Assembly: GCA_051453625.1 (NCBI GenBank)
Contig: JBOZIK010000001.1
Coordinates: 82,071,741-82,135,740 of the forward strand
DNA from: Welwitschia mirabilis
Lineage: Eukaryota; Gnetophyta; Gnetopsida; Welwitschiales
DNA: 64,000 bases
Direction of reading: 5' to 3'
A program made the position numbers and the translations under genes. Under the pieces are notes generated by a model. The model was not told where the DNA came from and ran no database searches. It was given only the letters and a program-made list of their open reading frames with translations. Below are positions 46,700 to 58,767 of this stretch, in pieces (positions within the stretch are counted from its first letter, which is position 1; every line of letters begins with the position of its first letter).

Positions 46700-47944
46700 T
46701 GTTGCAATGCCCATTTATATGTTTCTTATAAAGTATTTTAAGTACATTTTGAGGACATGTAGATAGGTTTAAGTAGAAAAGAATGATTATTAAGAGTCAA
46801 GGAGAAAATCATGAAAATACACAATTACTAGCACATTTGGAGGACTTTTGGATAAATTCTAATAGTTTACATTTTAAGGAGGACTTAATATTCTATAAGA
46901 CCAAATTCACTTGATGAAAGAGCTTGAAGAAGTCTATTGGTTCATCCATACTCTAGATAACTACCTGAATGATACCACTTACATGCTGAGTAGGATGCTA
47001 ATTAAACTGATATGAAGGCTAAATATAAAACTCTCTTGATAAGGCATCATTCCCATCATTGCATCGATTCCTAGAAGGATGACATCTAATTTTATTCAAT
47101 GTATCAACTTTACCTAACTTATGAAATGTATCATAAAATTTTCATGCACTATTAAGGTTTTGGTTGCATCTATTAGATTTACTATTATTAATTCTTTTAT
47201 TGTTAATAAATAACACCTACACCCTCTACTCTGATCATCTTCTTTAGCACTAGAAATTTGCATGATAGGAGATGAAAGAGTAGAGTGTCCATCTGTTAGT
47301 TGCAGGGAGGAGCCTTCCTTGCTATTAGGCTATGTCTTTTTTATGAGGCATTATTGCTTTATAAGAAGATGTTGGTTCAACTTTAATGGAAATATTTCTT
47401 TGGTTTTTGATCATGTGCATGACACTTACGATTTATGTTGGTTATGATTTCATGACAGATTCATAATTGATATAGGTCATCAAGGATAATATTTGTTAAG
47501 GTTGAAGTTATTACTTTAGGATCTTGCATTGCATTTTATATTTCCTAGATTAATCATTATGTGTTTTTAAAATTTTTTTGATGAACTTAATAGCTTTATT
47601 TAGTTAGGTTAATGATAGTTTTCTTAATTAATCTAGGTTATACAAGGCCAATCTTGGTAATATTTATTTGGTAGTCAAATAGATATTACATTTAGATTAG
47701 TTTGAATTTCACTGCATTGTGTGTTTACTTTATTAGTTTGCACTTTTTATTTTGTTGATCCTAAAAGAAAAACATTAAGATACATTACATGAAACTAATT
47801 TTATAGATTTAAGCCTAGTACCTTTAATAGATTATAACAATTGGGTTTACTCTAATCTATTCTAGTATGCATGTTTGTAAATATATTTTTGATTGATAAG
47901 AATTAATAAATGATATAACATTTACACAAATGTACATCACAACA
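46700..47944 (+). repeat. Element F 3' LTR (1,245 bp)
   Basis: Begins TGTTGCAATGCCC and ends CATCACAACA, then TAGGT (target duplication). It serves as the reference that shows where the 5' LTR was broken by D. Frame 47262-47447 lies within the LTR and is not a gene. Confidence 0.9.
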
Positions 47945-47949
47945 TAGGT

Positions 47950-48660
47950 ACAAGAAGAAGTGAAAAAATAATTCCTTCATAGGAACTTAGACTTAAGTAA
48001 AATTGATTACAAATATCTTATCAAGAATATAATTAGCAGTTTAGCAAAAATAACGTTAGTAGTAGTAATAGTAAAAATAGGAATTTTTACTAACCTAAGT
48101 AAACCCTATTCAAAAGGAAATGGAATATTCTTAGTTTAATCTATATAAGTAATCAATCTTACAAATGCAATTTCTAGAAAATTCCTAGCCAAAATTAATA
48201 TGAGAACTAGTATATTAATGGAAATCAATACTTTGACTACAAAATAAAATTACAAAGTATTAGAATATTCATTATGTGAGAACCCTTTTAAATAATAAAT
48301 AGAAAATACTTAAGGATTAAAACACATTTCTTAATCAATAAGATGACTTCAAAGAGTAGTAGATAATTAAAGAATATAATTTTAGATCTTAATCATAGAA
48401 GGTGAAGCTATATTATTCAACTATAAAGATGTTGGAAGTAGTGTTAGACTAATAAAATATGAATTTAAAATATAGGAAGATCAATCAAGAAAAGATAAAG
48501 TGTGGTGATTATAGTGTTGAAGAAGCTACTTGGAAGCCAGAAAAAGCAATTAAAACTTAATACCGAAATCTTTTATGAAGATTATAATATATAATTATAA
48601 GTTTTTAAACTCTTTATATGTCTTGATTCACATGAGTAAATCTATCTTAGTTGCAAAGGA
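47950..48660 (+). pseudogene. Element H: gag end joined to pol end (internal deletion)
   Basis: The first codons continue the gag frame interrupted at 489 (charged QEEVKK then FLHRNLDL). From about 48,400 the sequence is the end of a chromovirus pol: GEAILFNYKDV, VRLIKYEFK, and YSVEEATWKPEKAIK at about 48509-48553 (chromovirus consensus 'HSVEEATWE.E..M...YP.LF'), ending YRNLF. Between them only about 370 bp without recognisable domains remain, so protease, reverse transcriptase, RNase H and most of integrase are missing. Either a deletion derivative or a copy deleted after insertion. Confidence 0.75.
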
Positions 48661-51600
48661 TATCACAACCCACATTTTATAAACCTTAATTACTTAAATA
48701 TTAGACATCTTAGTATTTTAATTAGATGATGAATGATTCTCATTTAAAGGATTTTAAAAAATAATATGGTATTTTAGGTAATTAATATTATTTTTTTAAT
48801 TATCATAATTAAACATGAAAATAATAATAATAAGTATGTTCTAAACCTTTTTATGAAAAATGCAACTTATAGTTAAAAAATTTATATATTAAAACTAAAT
48901 AATCCCATTATGTAAGGAATTATAATCATATGGTAAAACTAGTAAAATAAAAATTTTAAAAGGATATAATAATATGTTTTACATCTTGTTTACTCATTTG
49001 AATCCTTAGAACATGTGATATGCATATCTTTCTCTTGTGTTATATAACTAAGTTTACGCATTATGAAATAAATAAGCATGTGAATATGTACATGCATTAT
49101 TATCTCGAACTAAGAATGATAAATGAGTAGATTTAGTCTACCATGACTTTTATATTCTTAAGATGTCTAACAAAAGTTGATTCATAACATATTTATTATT
49201 TTGTTTGTTAGAGTTGAAAAGGCTTACCTCATTTTATCAGATGATAACTTTAGAATTTATGCATTTCTGACATAATAATTATTCTGATCATTGGACTAAA
49301 ATAGTTTATCTTATTATGCCATATGATAATTTTGCAATTTATGCATTTATTCTTTTGATGCATGTCTTAAATAAATTAAACATGATTATGAGCCTTAAAA
49401 GGCTAATGAAGGAGCTATAATTAACCTTGCTAATTAAAAAATGAATTTACTCATCTTAGTTAGGTGTATGAGTTATAAATATGATTTTTTATTTTTGTAC
49501 TCTAATGTTACTTATTATTCATCCTAATTATTAATAATAAATCATGTGATCTTATAATTTTGAACTATGTGTATTTTTGATCTTTATATAGAGACCATCT
49601 CCTCTTTTATTAAAAAAATGAATACTTTCCATTTTTTATGCTGGTACATTTCATTATTTTATATGTCTTTCTTTTTATTTTATTACTTATGCATCTTGAA
49701 TCTTAAAATCTTAGAGCTAAGGATTTTTAAGCTTGAAACTTTATTAATCTTCATCTATCAAGTTTCAAGTAAGCTCCTTTACTCATGTTAGCCATATGAT
49801 CTCTTTTAATATCTTAAAAAAGTGATGAAATATTGAATTACACCATTATTTATTATTACAGTGGCATTATGTTATAAAATATATCCCCTCGCATTGGCTC
49901 TCACTAAGAGACCAAAATCAAATAAGGGATTTCTGTTTTGTATTAATATATATATTTAATATTATGTTTTACATCAATTATGTATTATATTAAGATTATT
50001 AGGAACAAACACCTATAACCCTATTGATCTATTTTTGGCATTACTCCTTCATCGAAATACTAAGGCTCATTATAAATACTTTCGTATATTTATTTTTTTT
50101 TTTTACATTGATTTGCCTTAGAAATATTTAGCTAAGGTAAATAGTAAATGTTTATTTTATCCAGTATATCATTATTTTACTAATTAAAACTTTTACATTG
50201 CTAGTTATAGAATCTTTACAATGTTTTTATAGTAAAGTTAAATTTTTAGAATAGAGGATTAGGTTATGAATAATTTAGCTTATCAAATAGCAAGTTATGA
50301 ATATTTTTATAGGAAAATTTTAAAATAATGATTTTTCTAATGTCTAATAAGTCTTAAAAATATTATTTATGAAGATGGAATAAGAAATAAATGTAAATAA
50401 TAATAATTAATTAATTTTAGTCTCTGTAACTATAAATTAAGCTATTTTATATATGGAGCATCCTAGCTTATAAAGAATTAAATAGTATTTTAGAAAGATA
50501 TTAAATCACTTAAAAACTCAAGGTATTTTATAAATTACAGTCATTTGAGTCTAGTGTGATAAGACTATAATTTTGATAGATTTGATAACTTTTAACCTTA
50601 AATCATGAACATAGAAATAATATTTTTAAAACTTCAAAATAGCTTAAGTTAGCTTTTACAGATCCTAATATAATTCTATTTTATATAAAATTATTATAAT
50701 TTATTTTTTACTTTATAATACTTAATTATTAATTTTAAATTATGATCTTTTCTTAATGCCCAAAAACTTTATTATTAATTTTTAAGTTATAGAAAATGCA
50801 TTAAATAAATATATAGGTAATTCAAGTATATAAGATAAGTTACTATTAATAACTTCAAGTTAAGTTATTTATGCATAATATTTTATTAGGTGATGTACTC
50901 ATTTATCTTTTTCATTTTACCTTACTTGTAATATGTATGCTTATAAAGGGTTACACCATAATAATTTAAGTAACCTACATAGTATTTAATCTCTTATATG
51001 TTTTAGTGACTTACATTATAGATATATGAGTCTTAGATAAAGAATTACATATTAGTAACTATGCTTGATCTATACTTTATTTTGTTTATCTTCATTAGAC
51101 ATAACCATGGCAGATTATTATATAAGCATGAAAGAATGCTTTTAAGACTAGAATAGTTCTAGTTATAAACTAATTTTCTTTAAGTATGTTGTTAAGATAT
51201 GATTTAATACATCTTTGCTATTATTATTTATATTATGAAAAATGAGGAAAAGAATACTTCTTTTATTTATATTTTCATTACTATAATTCTGAATGTAAAA
51301 ATGTTCTAGTATGTTTTCTTATTTGAATTATTATTTTTATAAAATAAGCATAATAATAATTATAATTACCATAATTAGGTAAATAATCCATTAAATATCT
51401 ACATTAGATAGAATTGTATCCATGCATTTGTGTGGTGTATTCATCAAATAAGACTAAATTAAGACAACCTTAATGGCAATCATTTACATACTTGAACTTC
51501 ATCACCAAAATGGGCTATATATATGTGTGTGTGTTTGAATGTATGTATGTATGTATGTATGTATGTATATGGATGTATGTATATATGTATGTAAAATACC

Positions 51601-51800
51601 CTTGTGGAAGTGGGTTTGATCATCAGTCTCTTATCCTACCCATGTATAAACTTAATCTAACTTAATATCCTAAGTCATTGATATTAATGGATCATGTTAC
51701 ATCATTTAGAGATGTTTCAAGAATAGAAAGCTTACTTTTAGGCATGCATCCACCTCAGCTACCACCTGTCACTTGTATTAAAGGTATATTAATATGAAGT
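48661..51800 (+). repeat. Element H 3' LTR (3' border uncertain)
   Basis: Starts TATCACAACCCAC, the decayed form of the TGTCACGACCC-type chromovirus LTR start, immediately after the pol end. A+T-rich, no supported frames. No second copy lies in the window, so the right border is a guess based on where other material begins. Confidence 0.45.
51516..51593. repeat. TA/TG and (GTAT)n microsatellite
   Basis: TATATATATGTGTGTGTG followed by repeated GTAT units with a few interruptions. Confidence 0.95.
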
Positions 51801-52189
51801 ATAATCCTATGGAATTCAACCTAGATATGTTTGTATAATTTAGAGCTTGAAGTAAAATCAACTCACATCTAAAGAGTGGTAGGATATCAAGTTGGAATTA
51901 ATGAAAATATCAATCTCTTATTATTTTGATTAGATATTATTCTTAAACTTATTCATGCAAGTTTTATAATAAGTTTACATCTCCTTAAACATATTTAAAA
52001 ACCCTTTCTATGTGACAAAAAACTAGGAAGAAATATAAAATACAAACTTATTACATCACTTTTATCTATAAATCAAAATAATATAAAAACTAACTATAGG
52101 TAAATATATAATAACAATATGCTTTGTTTTCCATAGAATTGAAAAGTGATAATGGAAATAAGTAGAATTTAATCTGAGGTATCATTTTA
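51801..52189. other. Unassigned stretch beside the copia relic
   Basis: Probably the 3' untranslated part and/or LTR start of the copia element on the minus strand, but no LTR pair or border can be seen. Confidence 0.3.
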
Positions 52190-54113
52190 TTAATTAGTTA
52201 ATATAAGTAAGGAAGAAAAAAAATGCTTACTTATGGTAATAAACATTAGGGTGTGATAATAATATATACATAAAATTACTTTTTGATGTATAAATTTCAT
52301 AATTTTATAGATCTCAATAGTAAAGTATCTTGTCATATCATATTATACTAGATTTTGCACTATGCAAATAATAGAATAATTATTAATAAAGAACTCCATT
52401 ACTTTTTCTTTCTTTAATTTCATTAATTCCAAACGTTTTCTTAACCATTTAATATTTCTACATGCTTTGGATGTAGCTATATATGCCTCAATTTTCTAGA
52501 TAATTGAGCCTTATAGTTTGATACCTAAATCAATAAGAAAAACATGATGCTCTTAAGAATGTAACATATCTTGATGTTAATAAGAAGATATTCAAGTCTC
52601 TAGCAAAGTCTAATATTCAATATGTCTTTATAATGAACTTAAAGTTTCTCTTATATGTAAGACCTAAGTGTTCTATATTTTTTAATTATTTCAATACTTT
52701 TACAATAGTATTCAAATGACTAACCTTTAATGCATGAGGATATCTAGATGAGATAGAAGCAACATATAAGATATTAGATCTAATATTGATAACATGTATA
52801 AGTTTACTAAATATTCTTTTATGTTTCATTTTGTTCACTAATTTCAAATGTTCATCAACACTAATTTATGCATTTCATTCTAAAGATGTATTAGCTTTGA
52901 AATTTTCTAATCCAAATTTTCAAATAATCTATAATGTATTATCTTCGAGTTATAAAGATCTCATTCTTTCTTTACTTGATCTTTACATTAATGAAGAATC
53001 TAGTTAATCCTAAATTAAAAATTTTAAATTCCAAACTTGAAGTAATTATTATGTGATTGACATTTGCTCTATTACTACCAATTGTTAATATGTTATTTAC
53101 ATAAACCACTATATATGTAGATTTTTTAAATAAGATTTGATGGATATTTATATCTACATTATGGTAGTCATCCTATTTAAATCCAAATGGTACTAAAAAA
53201 ACTAGTAACTTTTATATACCATACTCTAGAAGCTTATTTTAGCTCTTATAGTGATTTAATTAATTTGTACACTTTCTATTCCTTATCTTTTACTTATAAA
53301 ACCTTTGATTGCATCATATATATTTTTTATTTGATATCTTCACTAAAAAACATAGTATTAATATGTAATTGGTTCATTTTTTGTTCTTTCTGAGTTAATA
53401 CAACAATTACAATTGTAATGATATCTTATTCAGATATCAATGTAGATAATTTAGTGTAGTCTAATAATTTTCTTTTACATAGGCATATAAAAAGAAGTCA
53501 ATATTTTTATAATTCAAGAAACATATTCTCTTTATATTTATTATCAAAGAACCATTTGTTAGATAACACACTGAAACCTACTAAAAGATCAAACAAATTT
53601 CATATACCAGGTTTCACAAGTGCATTATGTTCTTCTTTTATTTCTTAAATCCAATAATCATGTAGAATGACATCTTTGAAAGATATTTGTTCACTAGTAA
53701 ATGTCATATGAAGCTTATCATAAATAATAACAAATGCATGATATCTCTATTTAGTTCTTGATTTTTTACTTCTCATCATCATGAACATCTTATAGAGTAA
53801 ATTCTAGCTAAATACTTCATTTTCATCTTTGGGGAATATTATCATCTTCCCTAGTTTAATCTAATGAGTTGTTACTAGAACTATGTTCACATGTACTAGG
53901 CATACAAAATGATTAATTCCTCTAATTTATATTATGAACAAACCATTTTAACTAAAAGGAGCTGATAAATTAAGGCTACTGGATATGTCTTCCCTCCTAA
54001 CCATAGGACATTAAGCGTCTAATATTTTTACAAGATGATAGAAAGGATACATATTTAAAGAATTAAGCTATGAATTAATTTATAAGTTTTCAAAGAACAT
54101 GAACTCATGATAG
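52190..54113 (-). pseudogene. Ty1/copia pol relic: linker, reverse transcriptase, RNase H
   Basis: Read leftward. Linker/RT entry near 53,690-53,470: SFKDVI..D.W..EIKEEHNALVK..., then LSNKWFFDNKYKENMFLEL (copia 'NKWVFK.K...DG...RYKARLVAKG'). RT middle near 53,330-53,190 (NQRFYK.K, KLLEYGI: 'QP.GF', 'W...L'). Active site VVYVNNILTIGSN at about 53,110-53,075 ('YVDDILI.GSD', both Asp changed to Asn), then FKIFNLGLTRFF ('F.MKDLG...YFLG'). RNase H near 52,500-52,230: EAYIATSKACRNIKWLRKRL ('EAEY.A...A..E..WL'), then IEIYKIMKFIHQKV ('IDI.YHFIR..V'). Many stops. Gag and integrase core would lie to the right, beyond the insertion of I. Confidence 0.88.
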
Positions 54114-54118
54114 ATAAT

Positions 54119-55196
54119 TGTTACAATGTGTATTTGTGCAAGTGCTTAAGTTAGAAAAGACTATGTCATTCATAAAATAAATAGATATCTTCCACAGCAC
54201 ATCACACTCGTATGAGTGGGAGTAGATCCAAAATGTCGTATTATCATTGAAGACTATAAGACGATACGTAGGTTTCTTTGTAAAATGGAATAGAAACCAT
54301 AAATAAATAATAATGCAAGGAAATAAATGAATGTAATGCAAATGCAAAGTACAACTAATCTATATGAATAGAAAATAAACTAGCAGTACTTGCTTTCAAC
54401 CTTAATAGAGGTTGTCATTAATAATCTATATCATCCAAGAAATTGTCACTAGATCAAGAGTAACATAGACTAAAAGGGTCATTAGAAAATATACAATGCA
54501 AATATGAAAACTTAACAAGGTTTATATTAAGAAAAAGTAACAAGCATCTTGATTACAAAATAACCAGGTCTCAATTAAGGATATAAAACCCTCCACCAAG
54601 TGCATGTCTTTATATAATGCTTAAGATAGATCTCTTATTCTTCGATATCCTATTATGAGAATTTTTAGTGCAATGAAGATGAGAAGGAAAGTCAAAGGGG
54701 GGTTTATTTATAAGAACTCATAGTAGAAAAAGATAAATGATAGGTGCAATTAGGCATACTTATAAATGAAATGGATAAAATAGTCAAAAGTCACTATCAG
54801 ACTTGGTTATGTGTTAATGTTGTCTTGACTATCATCTAGATGATAATAGGGATGATAGCACATTATAAAAGATAACTCAGAATGATGACTCAGTAGTGAT
54901 TTAGTAGTTCACTTCAGCATTCATAGTCCTACCTATCATGGGAATGATGAAGGGGACGATAATCTTCTTTAATTATTTTCTTGAGGAGAAACCTAGAATT
55001 TTTATCAATAATATTTCTCCAAAGCTCTGTCTATGAGAATCTGCCTTTAATACATTAAATCTAGGTAAGAATTGCAAATTTTTAAGATTTCCTCTTCTAT
55101 CTCTAAAATCTTCATAATTGTATCTAAAATTATATGAAAATCTTATAAAACAACTCATGAAACCCCATCAAATAACCATAAATTGGTAGTGCAACA
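54119..55196 (-). repeat. Element I 3' LTR (1,078 bp)
   Basis: Minus strand: begins TGTTGCACTACC at 55196, preceded by the polypurine AAGTGAGGGGCTA; ends ...CACATTGTAACA at 54119. TATA-like TATAAATAA at 54704-54712 (minus). It carries CATC/GATG modules near 54,825-54,860 and 54,935-54,965. Frames 54105-54347 and 54973-55158 lie in it and are not genes. Confidence 0.87.
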
Positions 55197-55451
55197 TAGC
55201 CCCTCACTTAGCCCTTGTTAGTCCATGATAAAAATCAGGTAGAAAAACCATAATTATGAGCTAATTTGGTTTTCAAAAGATAAATCTGGAAGTTATAAAA
55301 CATGTTTATAAGACATATTACACAGATAAATGACAAGTAATGCATAATATGTATGAAGATTTAAAAATTATATGTCATAAAAGATCTAAGTTAAGTTAAC
55401 ATTTTTTGGAAATAAGCCATGAAAATGGGTCTCCATCTCACTAAAGAAAAA

Positions 55452-55861
55452 NNNNNNNNNNNNNNNNNNNNNNNNNNNNNNNNNNNNNNNNNNNNNNNNN
55501 NNNNNNNNNNNNNNNNNNNNNNNNNNNNNNNNNNNNNNNNNNNNNNNNNNNNNNNNNNNNNNNNNNNNNNNNNNNNNNNNNNNNNNNNNNNNNNNNNNNN
55601 NNNNNNNNNNNNNNNNNNNNNNNNNNNNNNNNNNNNNNNNNNNNNNNNNNNNNNNNNNNNNNNNNNNNNNNNNNNNNNNNNNNNNNNNNNNNNNNNNNNN
55701 NNNNNNNNNNNNNNNNNNNNNNNNNNNNNNNNNNNNNNNNNNNNNNNNNNNNNNNNNNNNNNNNNNNNNNNNNNNNNNNNNNNNNNNNNNNNNNNNNNNN
55801 NNNNNNNNNNNNNNNNNNNNNNNNNNNNNNNNNNNNNNNNNNNNNNNNNNNNNNNNNNNNN
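55452..55861. other. Assembly gap (410 N)
   Basis: Run of N; the apparent long frames across it are artefacts. Confidence 0.99.
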
Positions 55862-56603
55862 AACTAAATAATGTCAGATTTGAAAAGTATAGATCTATGA
55901 AATATTTTAACAAGTAAAGAAGAAAAGTGTACAACAAAAATGTTTCATCACAAAACAAACATGAGCAATACTTACAACATCAAAAATCTAAAGAAAACAC
56001 TTATCTAATCAAGAAATTAGCTTTTATTAAAAACTTGAACAAGGAAAACATGCTTAAAAAAATACAGTAATGACTTTAAAATAACTAAACAAATCACAAA
56101 AGAAAATAAGAAGAATGGACATAAGATAACATAAACAAAAAATAGCTTACCAATATGATATTTTAACCTAGGAAACTTCCATGAAAAAAATCATAATATC
56201 ATTTGATGTGAAAAATGCATAACTTAATGTACAAAAATTCCATTTGATAAGGCAGTAATTATGATGATTCTAGAGTAAAATGCTTTAAAATAAATGATTA
56301 AACCAAAGAATTTCTTATAAATGAACTCTCTTACCATCATCTTAAAAACAAACATCCAAATCTTAAGAAATAAAATGATCATATGGAAGAACTAATAATC
56401 TAAAAAACAAGCAATGGCTCTGATGACACTAGGAACACCACTGATCCCATTGTCTCAAAGTTAAATACAACTTTATAATCCATGATGAGGGGAGTTCAAT
56501 CATAGTATGAGAAGTAAGGACTTATGAAGCATGACCAATTGACCTCCCATTGGAGTTAACATAGCTACCATATTACACTACCAAAGGCTTCTTTCAAAAA
56601 TAT

Positions 56604-56703
56604 NNNNNNNNNNNNNNNNNNNNNNNNNNNNNNNNNNNNNNNNNNNNNNNNNNNNNNNNNNNNNNNNNNNNNNNNNNNNNNNNNNNNNNNNNNNNNNNNN
56701 NNN
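56604..56703. other. Assembly gap (100 N) between near-identical ends
   Basis: 56509-56603 and 56724-56816 are almost the same sequence on either side, suggesting overlapping contig ends that were not merged. Confidence 0.97.
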
Positions 56704-57265
56704 GGATGTGTAACTATAGTCAGATAAGTAAGGACTTATGAAGCATGACCAATTGACCTCCCATTGGAGTTACCATAGCTACCATATTACACTACCAAAG
56801 GCTTCTTTCAAAAATATTTTCCCCAGTGTACTTGCAATAGGACATCATGGTGACTATGTTTTTAAGATAGCACAAATGTAAAACATCATGGTCTTTATTT
56901 CACTTTTTTTTTTTTAAAATAAGACAACATTCCACATGACCAAATACTCCAAAAGACAAAGGTAAAAGTTATAAGATTAAGGCATAAAAAAACAATCTAA
57001 ATAATCTATGATCTATTGACCATTGAGAAAAACATCAAAAATAAAACATCTTCCTTCAAATTTAAGTTTATGGAATGGTAAATGTCCTAAGATTAGGTGA
57101 ATCCAATCTTACCACTAAAATTCCCAAGTTAAAAAACTAATCATGGAAATAAATACATAAATTATATTTAAAAGATGATCAAGTAATTCCATAATAATCT
57201 TTTAAAGGAAAACGTTAAGAGAGAATTTAGATGATTTACTCATGTAATTCTAAATTTTTTCCATC

Positions 57266-58140
57266 GACTTCCTAAAATTCTCAAGTAGTCAAGTTAGAAA
57301 TCTCAACAGAGTTATAAAAATGTATTTTCTTAACTAACAGAAAACAAAAACCAATATTTTATTGACTATCATCCTAGTCATCCTCGAGATGACAGAGAGG
57401 ATGATAAAGGTAGATAAATATAAAATTGACAAGGAAAAAAACACTAAAAATTATTAGCAAACTGGAAAAGTAGCAAAATTGACTGTCATCCTCCTTGTCA
57501 TGTGGATGACAAAGGAGACGACAAATTATTATTGTAGAATAAAAAAAAAGAAAATATAGATTTCAAACAGAAATACAAACTAAATATAGGAAATAGAGAC
57601 TATCAAAATAAAAAAATGAAAATCAAAATAAAAAATCTGAAGAAAGCCAAAAGAAAAGATCAAGATAAGAAAACTTTATTTAAATCCTAAAATATAACTC
57701 ATACTTTTATTGAAAAGAAANNNNNNNNNNNNNNNNNNNNNNNNNNNNNNNNNNNNNNNNNNNNNNNNNNNNNNNNNNNNNNNNNNNNNNNNNNNNNNNN
57801 NNNNNNNNNNNNNNNNNNNNGACTTCCTAAAATTCTCAAGTAGTCAAGTTAGAAATCTCAACAGAGTCATAAAAATGCATTTTATCAAAATTAGCAAAAA
57901 AAAAAAATTATGATTTTATTAACTATTATCTTGCTCGTTGTCTAGATAATAGAGAGGACAATAGAGGCATAAAAATAGAAAATTATTAGAAAATATAGAA
58001 AAATATCAGAAAGCTGAAAAATTAACAAAACTAGCTATCGTCCACCTTGTCATGGGAATAATAGAGGAGACAATAGATTATTATTGTAGAAATATAAAAT
58101 AGAAAGTAAAAATAAAAATAAAAATTAAAAGCAGAAAAAT
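57266..58140 (-). repeat. Duplicated hairpin block in element I
   Basis: 57266-57720 and 57821-58140 are diverged copies (both start GACTTCCTAAAATTCTCAAG, then GAAATCTCAACAGAGT), offset about 555 bp, with a 100-N gap between. Each has two CATC/GATG inverted repeats. Best are the nested pair TATCATCCT (57367-57375)/AGGATGATA (57398-57406) enclosing GTCATC/GATGAC, and TGTCATCC (57484-57491)/GGATGACA (57504-57511). The modules are about 115 bp apart. Confidence 0.82.
57721..57820. other. Assembly gap (100 N)
   Basis: Placeholder gap between the diverged copies of the hairpin block. Confidence 0.99.
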
Positions 58141-58767
58141 ATAAACAAAACTATCAAAATAAATTTTTAAAGAAATAAGATCCAAACCAGAAAAATTGAG
58201 GATCTATTTTGGTATCAAGATTTTTATAGAAATAAGGTCCNNNNNNNNNNTATAATTATTTTTAAGTAAAATTAAAAGAGGAGTAATGAGGAGCACTCTA
58301 TGACACCACATTAAAGCACAAATTTTAGAATTCAAAGGGGAGAGAAATGATAACTTTGATAAAAGATTTTCATGGATGCCAAGAGTTTTATTTTGATCTT
58401 CATAAAGAAAATTACTTTTAAGTCCATTAAAAACATTTTAATTCAAATTCAAATTATGATCTTTGATTTTTAGCTTATGTGATGGACAATCTTATTCATA
58501 ATATTTCTTGAAAAGTTGGACTTCCTTATGCTCTAAAGGTTGTATTTATTATTTATTCTTATGTTAATCATTACAAAATGCATGTTAATTTAATTTCATC
58601 TTTCTTTCTTCAAGTGGATGATTTTGTAGAAATAAAGTGGGGTTCATATTAATTTCAATATTCATTTCATGATCACCTAAATCTTTCTCAGCTACATAAA
58701 GAACTCTAGTTGAAAATGTTCTATTTTCAAAGTGACATTTCATTATTCCTACTCTTGTATCAATAAT
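58141..58767 (-). pseudogene. Post-protease region of element I
   Basis: Directly after the protease the minus frame reads YVAEKDLGDHEMNIEINMNPTLFL near 58,695-58,625, equivalent to FDATKKEIGDE... in A and FDVVKKDIGDEENLEKK in F. It then fades into Lys/Leu-rich sequence with stops and a 10-N gap (58241-58250). Left of the gap, FFWFGSYFFK (minus, near 58,190-58,160) recalls WFGPYFCK at the end of the J accessory frame. No reverse transcriptase. Confidence 0.5.

Larger units (their letters stand above)
490..47944 (+). mobile_element. Athila-like LTR element F (gag-protease, no polymerase), with nested insertions
   Basis: Composite element: 5' LTR in two pieces (490-1237 and 38974-39486), tRNA-Asp type primer site, leader, gag, protease, accessory frame, 3' non-coding region and 3' LTR (46700-47944). 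Flanking 5-bp repeats are GAGGT (485-489) and TAGGT (47945-47949), one mismatch. The LTR begins TGTTAC/TGTTGC and ends GCAACA/CAACA. No reverse transcriptase, RNase H or integrase is recognisable between the protease and the 3' non-coding region, so it was probably non-autonomous, or has lost pol. A 907-base assembly gap lies in the 3' part, but the enzymes would be expected upstream of it. The 5' LTR is split by chromovirus D. Confidence 0.85.
55197..57265 (-). other. Element I 3' non-coding region, with gaps
   Basis: Matches C (25.2-27.5 kb, same strand) including the block near 56,500-56,600 (ACCAATTGACCTCCCATTGG, TATTACACTACCAAAGGCTT). A 410-N gap (55452-55861) and a 100-N gap (56604-56703) interrupt it. 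About 95 bp are nearly identical on both sides of the second gap. No gene is supported. Confidence 0.8.

Noticed and set aside
55386-55958. Reading frames of 150-190 codons on both strands
   Set aside because: Most residues come from a 410-N assembly gap.
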